From positions 1 to 64,000 of the forward strand of contig DJLT01000005.1 of the NCBI GenBank assembly GCA_002435145.1: a stretch of DNA of 64,000 bases. The letters are read 5' to 3'. The translations under genes and the position numbers were made by a program. This DNA comes from Neptuniibacter sp. UBA6509 (GTDB lineage Bacteria; Pseudomonadota; Gammaproteobacteria; Pseudomonadales; Balneatricaceae). Under the pieces are notes generated by a model. That model was given only the letters and a program-made list of their open reading frames with translations, made no database searches and was not told where the DNA came from. Below are positions 19,456 through 28,356 of the stretch, one piece after another; position 1 is the first letter of the stretch; each line of letters opens with the position of its first letter.

Positions 19456-20846
19456 TGAGTTCATCTACAATGTATTTCAATATACCTCATGAAGATCTTT
19501 CCGAAATTTTATCTCGTACAGAAGATATCTGGCAAAAGCTAAAAGGCGAACGGGTGTTCATCACCGGTGGAACGGGATTCTTTGGCAGGTGGGTTCTTGC
19601 TAGTATCGCCTATGCCAATGACATCTTAGGCGCCAATATTCAAGTCACAGTGATGTCAAGAGATCCAGAATCGTTCCGGCATAAGTTCCCAGAATGCGAA
19701 CAGCATAATATTCATTTACATGCAGGGGACCTTCGACACTCAAACTTCCCTGCTGGGACGTTTCCCCATGTCATCCACTTAGCTACGGACCCGGGTTACT
19801 TACCGGAAGAACAACACCTGCAAATAATAGATGGCACGATTAATGGTACGCGGAGAGTATTAGACTTTGCATCTAAAAGAGCCGAAACAAAAAACTTTCT
19901 TTACTGTAGCTCTGGAGCAATATATGGCCCCGTTTCAGGAAAAGAGAGTATTTCTGAAGACTTCAAACCTGCTCCTGACTGCACAGCCCCTGAGTCCCTA
20001 TTCGGTACAACTAAACGCCTTACTGAACAGCTATGCACCCAACACCATAAACAATTTGGTCTAAATGTAAAAATTGCACGCTGCTTCTCATTTGTAGGTC
20101 CGCATCTACCCATGGGACACTATGCCATAGGTAATTTTCTACAGAATGCGTTGAAAGGAGACAAAATTACAATTGAAGGTGATGGAACCCCTATACGTTC
20201 ATACCTTTACATGTCAGACCTCACCGTTTGGCTATGGCACATACTGCTTCTCGGTGCTCCCGGCTCCCCATACAATGTTGGTTCAGACCAATCATATTCA
20301 ATCAAAACGCTCGCTGAACTTATCAGAACCAGTACCAACACCAATGAAGAAGTGGAAGTAAAAAGAAAAGAGAATAAACACGCGCATCGCTCATGTTATG
20401 TACCTAACATTACTAAAGCCAGTAATGAATTAGGTCTTAGGGTTTGGACTTCACTTCCTAATGCATTAAAACGCCATATAAAGTGGCAACAAAACAATAC
20501 TGAAACAGCATCAGAACAGAAAACCAGTTACGCACCTGAATCTAAGAAATTTGTAGTGGATATTGACGGTGTCATCGCATCTATAACAGAAGGTAATGAC
20601 TATACCCAATCCACACCTTTAGCAGAAAATATTCGACATATAAACAGACTTTACGCGCAAGGAAACTACATTGTACTCTTTACTGCCAGAGGATCAGAAA
20701 CCGGCATTGACTGGACAGAACTCACTCAACAGCAAATGGATAGCTGGGGCGTACAATACCATGAACTACATTTAGGTAAACCCTCAGCTACCTATTATAT
20801 AGATGATAAAATGCTGCCTCCTGAAGCGCTTGAGTACATTAATTAG
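19455..20846 (+). CDS. NAD-dependent SDR epimerase/reductase fused to HAD phosphatase domain
   Basis: 463 aa fusion. The N-terminal 340 residues are an extended SDR (ITGGTGFFG, CSSGAIYG) with the active-site segment LFGTTKR, where the catalytic Tyr of YxxxK is Phe (codon TTC). The C-terminal 100 residues look like a small HAD phosphatase (DIDGVIAS, LFTARG, DDK) as seen in some capsule-type hydrolases. It directly follows the ThDP gene with a one-base overlap, the position YerF (reductase of the yersiniose branch) would take. Whether the SDR half still does redox chemistry is uncertain because of the Phe. Confidence 0.8.
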   Translation: MSSSTMYFNIPHEDLSEILSRTEDIWQKLKGERVFITGGTGFFGRWVLASIAYANDILGANIQVTVMSRDPESFRHKFPECEQHNIHLHAGDLRHSNFPAGTFPHVIHLATDPGYLPEEQHLQIIDGTINGTRRVLDFASKRAETKNFLYCSSGAIYGPVSGKESISEDFKPAPDCTAPESLFGTTKRLTEQLCTQHHKQFGLNVKIARCFSFVGPHLPMGHYAIGNFLQNALKGDKITIEGDGTPIRSYLYMSDLTVWLWHILLLGAPGSPYNVGSDQSYSIKTLAELIRTSTNTNEEVEVKRKENKHAHRSCYVPNITKASNELGLRVWTSLPNALKRHIKWQQNNTETASEQKTSYAPESKKFVVDIDGVIASITEGNDYTQSTPLAENIRHINRLYAQGNYIVLFTARGSETGIDWTELTQQQMDSWGVQYHELHLGKPSATYYIDDKMLPPEALEYIN

Positions 20847-20866
20847 CATACGAACTGATAAACAGC

Positions 20867-20904
20867 AGCGTTGAATGAAAACTTTTCACAAGGAATTCAA
20901 CGCT
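20867..20904. repeat. Perfect inverted repeat inside the glycan operon
   Basis: Ten-base arms AGCGTTGAAT/ATTCAACGCT enclose a second small palindrome GAAAACTTTTC. It lies in the 141-bp gap between the SDR-HAD gene and the B12 radical SAM gene. It is followed by an A run on plus, so it does not look like a plus-strand terminator. It could be an operator, an mRNA processing or stability element, or mark an internal transcription start. Confidence 0.5.
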
Positions 20905-20987
20905 AGTCAAAAAAAATAGACCTTTAAAAAAGCGTCAACAATAATAGAACAAAAGACGTTAATCTAGGTTAAAATAGAGATACCCAT

Positions 20988-22667
20988 ATGACTAATGTTC
21001 TCTTCATTATTCCGCCTCACATTGCATTCGAGGATTTTCTTAACCCTCTTAGTAATGCTAAACAAATTCGCAAAAAAGATGGAAAAATGTATGGCAGCTT
21101 AGTTACCGATATGCCTCTTGGGGCCCTATCTCTAAGTGCCTACGTAAAACAAAATAGTAAAACCCCCGTTAACACTGAACTATTAGATTTTAATATTGAG
21201 CTAAATGAACTAGATACCTTTGCTTTTCCCTCACCATCTGAATACTACAAAGACTATCTCCGTAATCAGCTTACAACCACACCGGATATCATTGGCCTTT
21301 CTGCGCTATTTTCTTCTTCGTACTTTAATATATTAGAGATAGCTGATTGCTGTAGGGATATTTTCCCAGACGCCCTTATCCTAGCAGGAGGAGGCGTTCC
21401 AACCAGCATGTACCAACAAATACTCTCCTCAACTGAGGCCTTTGATGCTCTATGTTACGGTGAAGGAGAGAAACCTTTTATAGGGCTTATCGAAGCGGAA
21501 GATCGAAAACAATATATTGATCAACATACAAGCTGGATAACGGCGGATAAAGCTCAAAAAAATCTCTCATTCCAACATAATTTCATAGAAAACCTAGACG
21601 ATATTCCATTCTATGATTATGAGCTATGCAAGATGGAAAAGTATGGTGCTAATCCTGCCATCATGGCTTATGGTTCCTTAAAAAATAAAGTTGATAATTT
21701 CCATATTATGACCTCTTTGGGCTGCCCCTTTAAATGTACCTTTTGCGCTTCTCATAAAGTACACGGTAGAGCCATGCGCTACTACAGCCTGGATAGAGTC
21801 AAACAGGATTTAAAAAAACTGAAAGAGCAGTATGGGGCCCAAATATTTGTCTTTCAGGACGATCACTTTATGGCTGACACTGAAAGAGCGAAAGAGATTG
21901 CACGTTATGTCACTGAACTTGGAGTTAGAGCAGTCTTTCAAAATGGCTTAACGCTATATGCACTAGACAGGGAAATGCTCGAAGTACTCCAAGCTGCAGG
22001 AGCAGACCAGCTGGTGCTCCCTGTTGAATCGGGCAGTGCTAGAGTTCTAAAAGAGCTCATGCGAAAGCCTCTAAGATTATCCATTGCTGAACGAGTCGCT
22101 GATGACTGTCGAGATCTAGGAATCTATACCAACGTCAACATTCTTATTGGTATGCCTGGTGAAACAAAAAAAGATATTGAAGACACTCGGGAATTTCTGA
22201 AAAAACTAAATGCTAACTGGTTTATGATTTCAATTGCGACACCATTAGTTGGCGCTGAAATGCATGACACTTGCACCGATAAAAAATACATAAAAATCAA
22301 AGATATTGGATGTGATTTCCGAAAGGCCGTTGTATCAACAGAAGACTTTACACCGGAATACATTCAACAAATCACATACGACATCAACCTCGATGTAAAC
22401 TTCATTCATAACACAGATTTAAAGCTAGGCGAATATAAGCTGGCTTTAAAAGGCTTTGAAAATGCGATCAGAGCCTTGGACAATCATGGGTTTGCCTACC
22501 ATTATGCAAGCCTCTGCCACGAAAAACTTGGAAATAAAGAAACCGCTACCAACTATCGCCTTAAAGCAATTCAGGCCTACGAGGAAGACCCCCTTTGGCG
22601 AGCATATTTTGACCGTTTCGAGATCAGCCCTTATACATCTGCAGCCGCTCTGACAGCAGAAATATGA
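20988..22667 (+). CDS. B12-binding-type radical SAM protein with C-terminal TPR-like tail
   Basis: 559 aa. N-terminal cobalamin-binding-like Rossmann region (about 1-190, DIIGLSALFSSS, ALILAGGGVP; no DxHxxG motif seen), radical SAM core with CX3CX2C (CPFKCTFC, about residue 245) and VESGS, and a C-terminal part with a TPR-like helical pair (KLALKGFENAI...YHYASLCHEKLG). B12-type radical SAM enzymes often methylate unreactive carbons or rearrange rings. The substrate may be the island's sugar, but this is inference. The stop overlaps the next ATG as ATGA. Confidence 0.8.
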   Translation: MTNVLFIIPPHIAFEDFLNPLSNAKQIRKKDGKMYGSLVTDMPLGALSLSAYVKQNSKTPVNTELLDFNIELNELDTFAFPSPSEYYKDYLRNQLTTTPDIIGLSALFSSSYFNILEIADCCRDIFPDALILAGGGVPTSMYQQILSSTEAFDALCYGEGEKPFIGLIEAEDRKQYIDQHTSWITADKAQKNLSFQHNFIENLDDIPFYDYELCKMEKYGANPAIMAYGSLKNKVDNFHIMTSLGCPFKCTFCASHKVHGRAMRYYSLDRVKQDLKKLKEQYGAQIFVFQDDHFMADTERAKEIARYVTELGVRAVFQNGLTLYALDREMLEVLQAAGADQLVLPVESGSARVLKELMRKPLRLSIAERVADDCRDLGIYTNVNILIGMPGETKKDIEDTREFLKKLNANWFMISIATPLVGAEMHDTCTDKKYIKIKDIGCDFRKAVVSTEDFTPEYIQQITYDINLDVNFIHNTDLKLGEYKLALKGFENAIRALDNHGFAYHYASLCHEKLGNKETATNYRLKAIQAYEEDPLWRAYFDRFEISPYTSAAALTAEI

Positions 22668-23800
22668 CAATTAAACATATCAACCGATGTCGAGTATGTA
22701 AGGGAAATTTCTTCACCCCCCCTCTACTTTGCTTTGAAAACATGCCTAGCATGGCACAAAACTTTCCTGATGAGGCTTCAGTCACAGAAGATTGTGGCGA
22801 AACTCTTGAGGTGCATCAATGTGAAAAATGCGGGCTAGTTCAATTAAATTCAGAGCCTGTTCCATATTATCGTGAAGTAATCCGGGCCGCAGCCTTCTCT
22901 GATGAAATGCAAAGCTTCCGCATAAAGCAGTTTTCAGATTTTGTGAATTCATTTTCGCTGCAGGGCGAACGTATTTTAGAAGTAGGGGCTGGACAAGGTG
23001 AGTATCTGCAACTTATGGCTAAACAAGACGTTCAAGCGTTCGGAACAGAGTGGAGTGACCTACCTATCCAAAAGAACCCTGAGCGTATTTTTAAGTGTTA
23101 CCTCGACAGTGCCGACTGTATAGTTCCCGAAGCGCCATTCAAAGCGTTCTACTGCCTTAATTTTATGGAACATATGCCTGATCCAGTTTCATTTCTACAA
23201 GCGGTACACAACAACATTACACCTGATGGTGTTGGCCTGATTGAAGTGCCTAATTTCGATATGGTCGTTAAACAAAAACTTTTCTCAGAATTTATTCGCG
23301 ATCATCTTTTTTACTTCACCCAAGCCAGCCTATCTAACCTTCTAGAAAACAATGGATTTGAGATTATTAGCTGCAAACCGGTATGGCACGATTATTCACT
23401 TTCAGCCATAGTAAAAAAGCGTTCCTCCACTGACCTGACCGGCCTGATAAAAGACAAAACGCAGATTCATCAGGAGATAAAAAAATTCACCCACGATTAT
23501 ACCGTACAGGAAACGGCTATCTGGGGAGCAGGCCACCAAGCACTTGCGGTTATTAGTTTACTTGAACTGCACCAGGACTTTTCTTTTGTCGTTGATTCGG
23601 CAACATTTAAGCAAGGTAAATTCACACCTGCAAGTCACCTAAAAATATTATCTCCTGAAGCAATCAAAACCCATAAAACAAAAGCGATCCTGATTATGGC
23701 CGCCAGCTATTCCGATGAAGTAGCCCGAATTATCAGATCCGAATACTCTCCAGACCTAAAAGTTGCCATACTTAGAAATAGTGGTTTGGAGTTGGTTTAA
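22664..23800 (+). CDS. Sugar C-methyltransferase (TylC3/NDP-hexose type)
   Basis: 378 aa with the three-part layout of NDP-sugar C-methyltransferases: an N-terminal zinc-binding domain (CRVC near residue 8 and HQCEKCGL near 55), a central SAM-binding domain with motif I ILEVGAGQGEYL (about 105-117), and a C-terminal Rossmann-like domain (AIWGAGHQALAVI). Such enzymes methylate C3 or C5 of 4-keto-6-deoxy sugars. Translationally coupled to the B12 radical SAM gene (ATGA) and to the Nudix gene (TAAATG). It supports a branched or methylated deoxyhexose as product. Confidence 0.85.
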   Translation: MTIKHINRCRVCKGNFFTPPLLCFENMPSMAQNFPDEASVTEDCGETLEVHQCEKCGLVQLNSEPVPYYREVIRAAAFSDEMQSFRIKQFSDFVNSFSLQGERILEVGAGQGEYLQLMAKQDVQAFGTEWSDLPIQKNPERIFKCYLDSADCIVPEAPFKAFYCLNFMEHMPDPVSFLQAVHNNITPDGVGLIEVPNFDMVVKQKLFSEFIRDHLFYFTQASLSNLLENNGFEIISCKPVWHDYSLSAIVKKRSSTDLTGLIKDKTQIHQEIKKFTHDYTVQETAIWGAGHQALAVISLLELHQDFSFVVDSATFKQGKFTPASHLKILSPEAIKTHKTKAILIMAASYSDEVARIIRSEYSPDLKVAILRNSGLELV

Positions 23801-24307
23801 ATGAAAAATTTACAAAGCGCGATACAAACGATTGATCAACATATTGCTAAGCAAAAGAATGGCCTTGGTGAAGATCTATTTTTTTTAGTGAGTCGCTGTA
23901 CCCCTATGGTCAATGTTGATTTACTCATCAAAAATGATGAAGGGCAACTATTGCTTACTTGGCGAGATGACCAGTTCTACGGGCCAGGTTGGCATATTCC
24001 AGGAGGAATAATCAGGCACAAAGAAACATTTAGCCAGCGAATACATCAAGTCGCCGAGAAAGAACTCAGTACCAACGTTCAACACGATGAATCACCGAGT
24101 ATGGTTCAAGAGCTAATGAATCATGAACGTGACACGCGGGGGCATTTTATATCCTTACTATACAACTGCACACTTCTGAAGAACTTATCCCCAGAGAATG
24201 CCTTTAATACCGATAACCCTCAGAACAACCAATGGCAATGGCACTCAACAATGCCAACAAATCTGATTGCGGTTCATAAAAAACTTTACAGCACCCTTTT
24301 CACTTAG
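23801..24307 (+). CDS. Nudix hydrolase, GDP-mannose mannosyl hydrolase-like
   Basis: 168 aa. The modified Nudix box (WHIPGGIIRHKETFSQRI...EKEL) matches the GDP-mannose mannosyl hydrolase (Gmm/NudD/WcaH) pattern rather than the canonical REUXEE box. The WRDDQFYGPGWHIPGG start of the box is typical. Gmm-type enzymes cleave NDP-sugars to NDP and sugar. In the island it may trim or proof-read an NDP-sugar, or release a free sugar. Starts immediately after the methyltransferase stop. Confidence 0.82.
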   Translation: MKNLQSAIQTIDQHIAKQKNGLGEDLFFLVSRCTPMVNVDLLIKNDEGQLLLTWRDDQFYGPGWHIPGGIIRHKETFSQRIHQVAEKELSTNVQHDESPSMVQELMNHERDTRGHFISLLYNCTLLKNLSPENAFNTDNPQNNQWQWHSTMPTNLIAVHKKLYSTLFT

Positions 24308-24314
24308 TATTGAA

Positions 24315-25364
24315 ATGACTGATAAGAACTTAACACCTAAATTAGTAACAATTGTAGTTCCGGTCTACAACGCCGAAATTTATCTGAAGAACTGCATTAA
24401 TAGCATTCTCTCTCAAACATACACTGAGCTTGAGCTGATCATCATCAATGATGGTTCAACAGATCATAGCTTGGATATAATTCAGACCTATTCAGACCCT
24501 AGAATAACGGCGATTTCTTCCAAAAACCAAGGCGTTTCCGCTGCAAGAAATATCGGCATAGAACATGCCACAGGTGAGTTTTTACTTTTTTTAGATGCTG
24601 ATGACTACTTAGAAAGCGAAGCGATTCAAAAACTCATGCTCGCCCAGAAAAAAGTAAATAGCGATTTAACCGTCTGCGCATTCAATAATTTTGGACATAA
24701 TGCGAAAAAAAAACCTACCGTAATCTTTGAAAACAATACACTCCTAGGGGCCCAAGAAATTACTCACTATGTAAAAAACTATCTAAACAAGCCCAATAGA
24801 CATTCATTATTTGTTTACTCCTGGGGACGACTATTTAGAAATAGTATTATCCAAAAAAACTCATGCTTTTTTGATACAACTCTTTCAAGCTATGAAGATG
24901 TAAAATTCAACTTTCAAACACTTCATCACATTGAAAGTATTTATTACCTTTCTGAGCCCCTATGCCATTATCGCGCACACCCTATGCTTAGCTCTGCCAC
25001 CACCAAACTAACCGGCGACCCACATAGTATGTTTGGCTATGTGAATGCTCTTCAGTTCTCAAAAACATACCTCAAACGTCATGAGGTAACTAAAAATGAA
25101 ATCGAGAACCTGTTGGGTAACGCGATTACTATATACACCATCATCCAGCTTATCAGGCTCTGTGCAAATTTGTCCCCTTCAAGTTTTCTCCCTATCTACC
25201 GATATATTAAACAGTTGAGTAAAAGGGAATGGGTTGGTAATAATTTTTCTCATTACAATCCCGACCCTGGTGAAAGTGTACTTATCCCTCAACTCCTACT
25301 CAAAAAGCTCCCACTACTAACCATACTGGCTTGTTACTTCAAAGCCCGAAAACGGTATACATGA
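24315..25364 (+). CDS. Family 2 glycosyltransferase
   Basis: GT-A inverting glycosyltransferase of 349 aa from the ATG at 24315; the frame extends to a TTG at 24267 inside the Nudix gene, which I consider unlikely. Motifs: TIVVPVYNAEIYL, IINDGSTD, nucleotide-binding SAARNIGIEHATGE and the DxD-type LDADDYLE. No membrane segments, so probably cytoplasmic, which fits flagellin or soluble-acceptor glycosylation better than cell-envelope export. It is the only classical glycosyltransferase in the plus-strand island. Overlaps the next gene as ATGA. Confidence 0.88.
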   Translation: MTDKNLTPKLVTIVVPVYNAEIYLKNCINSILSQTYTELELIIINDGSTDHSLDIIQTYSDPRITAISSKNQGVSAARNIGIEHATGEFLLFLDADDYLESEAIQKLMLAQKKVNSDLTVCAFNNFGHNAKKKPTVIFENNTLLGAQEITHYVKNYLNKPNRHSLFVYSWGRLFRNSIIQKNSCFFDTTLSSYEDVKFNFQTLHHIESIYYLSEPLCHYRAHPMLSSATTKLTGDPHSMFGYVNALQFSKTYLKRHEVTKNEIENLLGNAITIYTIIQLIRLCANLSPSSFLPIYRYIKQLSKREWVGNNFSHYNPDPGESVLIPQLLLKKLPLLTILACYFKARKRYT

Positions 25365-26563
25365 GTAAACAGTATATGAATATTTTTGAACGTATTACAA
25401 AACAGAAGGTTCCTGTAATTATTTTTGGGGCAGGTTATGCAGGACAGGTTATTTTGAATACTTGCATTGACCACAATGTAGAAATAGCAGCGTTCTGTGA
25501 TAACAAAAAAAACTATTCAGGCCAATTTATGCTTGGCCATCGTATTATTCACAGCTCCGAGCTACACGACCTTTTCCCTGAAGCCATTTTCATTATTTCA
25601 GCGGCTGATATTAACGATGTGGTCATCCAATTAAATGACCTGCACTATTCACAATGGCATGCAGGGGGAGATATTCTAAAATTTGCTGAGATAGGCAAGC
25701 ATAAGTACGACACTGAATTTTCTTTTTTAGATTATGCGGTATCTACCTGCATACAGTGTCATGATGCTTATCAATCACCTGATAAGCTTTTTCTTAGAAG
25801 CGTGGATATAGTTATCACGGAAAAGTGTTCGATGCGTTGCAAAGACTGCTCAAACCTTATGCAGTACTATGAGAAACCTGTAAATTACGATGCTGCAGAG
25901 TTAACCGCTTCTCTAGAGTCCTTCTTTTCCCATATCGATCAAGTCAATGAATTCAGAGTGATTGGGGGGGAACCCTTCATGAACAAGCATATTTCGGAGA
26001 CGATTGATTGGCTCAATAATCAAGAAAAGGTCGGTAGAGTTATTATCTATACCAATGGTACCATTTTACCTAAAGGGCAGACCCTGGAATGCCTCAAAAA
26101 TAAAAAAGTGATGATGATGATCACAGATTATGATGAACTCTCAAAGAATCATGATCGTTTGATCGGCACGCTCGACGAACACAACATTGAATACCATACC
26201 GACAAGGCTCAAAACTGGACCGATTGCGCTTCGATTAAAGAACATAACCGCAGTATAGAAAGCCAAAAAGAGGTATTCAAAAACTGCTGCGCCAAATGCC
26301 TATTTACCATTATGGATGGAAAATTTTATAGATGCCCATTTTCCGCCCATGTGGATAAACTAAGAGCTACGCCATTATATGAAGATGACTATGTCGATCT
26401 ACTATCATCTTCCAAAGAACTCGGGCATAAAATCAAAGAGTTCATCTTTAATAAAGACTATCTAAATTCGTGTGATTATTGTGTAGGAAGGTTTTTAAGT
26501 GATAAAAAAATAACACCAGGTATTCAGGTAAGTGAACCTTTAAAATTCAAACAATATTCTTAG
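25361..26563 (+). CDS. Radical SAM protein with N-terminal Rossmann domain
   Basis: 400 aa starting at the ATG in the ATGA overlap; the upstream TTG at 25331 is less likely. N-terminal about 130 residues form a Rossmann/CoA-binding-like fold (VIIFGAGYAGQVIL, FCDNKKNYSG, HRIIHSSEL) resembling the sugar-nucleotide-binding halves of glycan enzymes. Then a radical SAM core with CX3CX2C (CSMRCKDC, about residue 165) and GGEP motif (VIGGEPFMN), and a Cys-rich C terminus (CCAKCLF, YRCPFSAH, CDYCVGR) that may hold auxiliary clusters. Last gene of the island. Function unknown. Confidence 0.78.
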   Translation: MSKQYMNIFERITKQKVPVIIFGAGYAGQVILNTCIDHNVEIAAFCDNKKNYSGQFMLGHRIIHSSELHDLFPEAIFIISAADINDVVIQLNDLHYSQWHAGGDILKFAEIGKHKYDTEFSFLDYAVSTCIQCHDAYQSPDKLFLRSVDIVITEKCSMRCKDCSNLMQYYEKPVNYDAAELTASLESFFSHIDQVNEFRVIGGEPFMNKHISETIDWLNNQEKVGRVIIYTNGTILPKGQTLECLKNKKVMMMITDYDELSKNHDRLIGTLDEHNIEYHTDKAQNWTDCASIKEHNRSIESQKEVFKNCCAKCLFTIMDGKFYRCPFSAHVDKLRATPLYEDDYVDLLSSSKELGHKIKEFIFNKDYLNSCDYCVGRFLSDKKITPGIQVSEPLKFKQYS

Positions 26564-26570
26564 CTATATA

Positions 26571-28355
26571 TTACTTGGCTCCAACATATCTCTGCCACAT
26601 CTGTTCAAAGGCCTGCATGAAATCCTCAGCTATTAACGAAGGGTTAAAAAAACCACTCGTTTTGATGCTCTCATGCAAAATCATTTTAGTATTTTTTAGC
26701 TTACTTGGGTCCTTCGCATAATTAACCGCAGTATCTATATACTCTTGCTCATCACTCGCAATTAACTCCGATAAGTTGACCCCTTTGAGTATTGAAGACC
26801 CTGTTCTACCGATGATGGTATCACCAAGCAGTGAAACATAAGGAACCCCCATCCAAAGTGACTCCATATTCACGGTAGAGCCTGTATAGGGAAAGGTGTC
26901 TAACACCAGATCAATTTTTTTGAAGCTGGATAGGTACCCTTGATAGGTGCCATCGTGATACTCAAGAAGCAAGCGGTCTGATTCTATTCCTTTGCTCAAA
27001 AACCGATTTAGAAAGCTCTGCTTAAATTCATCATCTTTAAACAACGACGAATTAAGATATAACTGCGACTGTGGACACTTTGCTAAAATATTAGTCCAAA
27101 CATCAATAACGCTATCGGATACTTTATCTATACGATTCATACAGCCAAAAGTAAAAACATTACTATCTTCTGACGGAAGATAGCTAAAACATCGATCTAT
27201 ATCAATACCGCCCATCGCTAGGCACTGAAAGCTATCTACCGTCCACAATTCTTCCACATACAACGAGCTTGTTGTTTCTGCTCCGACTTTATCTGCAATA
27301 AAATAATCCATTTCAGCTAAACCGCTACTCGCGAAAAAGCCTAACCAACTAACTTGTATTGGCGCAGGTTTATATGCAAAAACAGGCAATCGATTATGAG
27401 CCGAATGCCCTGACATATCGACTAAGATATCAATAGAATCGGTATGAATTTTTTTAGCAAGGGCTAAATCATCAAGAAAATTAACCGGATACCACTCACT
27501 AAAAACGGATTTTAAAGCCGTAGTCATCGCATCATCTTTTGTCCAATTGTTGTGATATGCAATTAATTCTACATCTAAATGCGAGAGTTGTTCAAAAAAA
27601 GCCGCCGTTAATTTAGTGACAACATGGCTCCTAAAATCACCCGAAACAAACCCTACTCTCAACCTTTTTTTAGGGTTAAGGTTTAAGTTTGGCCATTCCT
27701 GAAACTTCTTAGCCTTCTTTGCAGCCGCCGCTCCATAGCTAGCAGCCTCATGTTCATATAACTCATTTGCTTTTTCGCTCATAGCGACACACATAAGTAT
27801 ATTGCTAAATATATCCAACCTACTAGAATCAAGTTCATAGGCCTTTTTAAAAAATTTAACCGCAAGCATTAGCTCAGAAATGGTTTTGTATACATGGCCC
27901 AAGTTATTATAAGACTTCACTGAATTCTTATCGTATTTTAGTGAGAGTTTATAATTCTTGATGGCGGCAGTTACATTTCCAGTAGCTGAATATATATCCC
28001 CCATTCCTCGATACGATGCGGCGAGTTCGGGCTTCAAAGTAACTGCAATTTGGAAGTTTTCGAGCGCAGCCTCCGTTCGCTTTAATTCCAATAAAGCGCA
28101 GGCCAAGTGATGAAAAGCATCACCGCTCTTCGGCTTTGCCTGTATAGCCGCTACCAAATATTGAATGGCGTCTTCATAAGATCGTTTACGAATGCAGAGT
28201 ATGCCAAGAAAGTGGTTCGCATCAAAATTTGAAGGCGCTAGTGAAAGCACCTTCTGGAATACCATTTCAGATTCATCCAGCTTGCCCGAGGAGTAACATT
28301 GAAAACCCAAATCTAACGCTTTCTTTACAAGTTGTTGCTGAGCAAGCTGATTCAT
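26571..28355 (-). CDS. TPR/GT41 (OGT/SPINDLY-type) protein O-glycosyltransferase
   Basis: 594 aa. Several TPR units fill residues 1-200 (LDLGFQCYSSGKLDESEMVF...SVKSYNNLGHVYKT). The C-terminal half is a Glyco_transf_41 catalytic region (RVGFVSGDFRSHVV, DILVDMSGHSAHNRLPVFAYKPAPIQVSW split over its length, LVLDTFPYTGSTV, GRTGSSIL). The family transfers GlcNAc or related sugars to Ser/Thr of proteins. It begins 2 nt after the fliS stop on the same strand, so it belongs to the flagellin operon. Flagellin is the likely acceptor. Its 3' end converges on the radical SAM gene with only 7 nt between stops. Confidence 0.87.
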   Translation of the reverse strand: MNQLAQQQLVKKALDLGFQCYSSGKLDESEMVFQKVLSLAPSNFDANHFLGILCIRKRSYEDAIQYLVAAIQAKPKSGDAFHHLACALLELKRTEAALENFQIAVTLKPELAASYRGMGDIYSATGNVTAAIKNYKLSLKYDKNSVKSYNNLGHVYKTISELMLAVKFFKKAYELDSSRLDIFSNILMCVAMSEKANELYEHEAASYGAAAAKKAKKFQEWPNLNLNPKKRLRVGFVSGDFRSHVVTKLTAAFFEQLSHLDVELIAYHNNWTKDDAMTTALKSVFSEWYPVNFLDDLALAKKIHTDSIDILVDMSGHSAHNRLPVFAYKPAPIQVSWLGFFASSGLAEMDYFIADKVGAETTSSLYVEELWTVDSFQCLAMGGIDIDRCFSYLPSEDSNVFTFGCMNRIDKVSDSVIDVWTNILAKCPQSQLYLNSSLFKDDEFKQSFLNRFLSKGIESDRLLLEYHDGTYQGYLSSFKKIDLVLDTFPYTGSTVNMESLWMGVPYVSLLGDTIIGRTGSSILKGVNLSELIASDEQEYIDTAVNYAKDPSKLKNTKMILHESIKTSGFFNPSLIAEDFMQAFEQMWQRYVGAK

Positions 28356-28356
28356 C

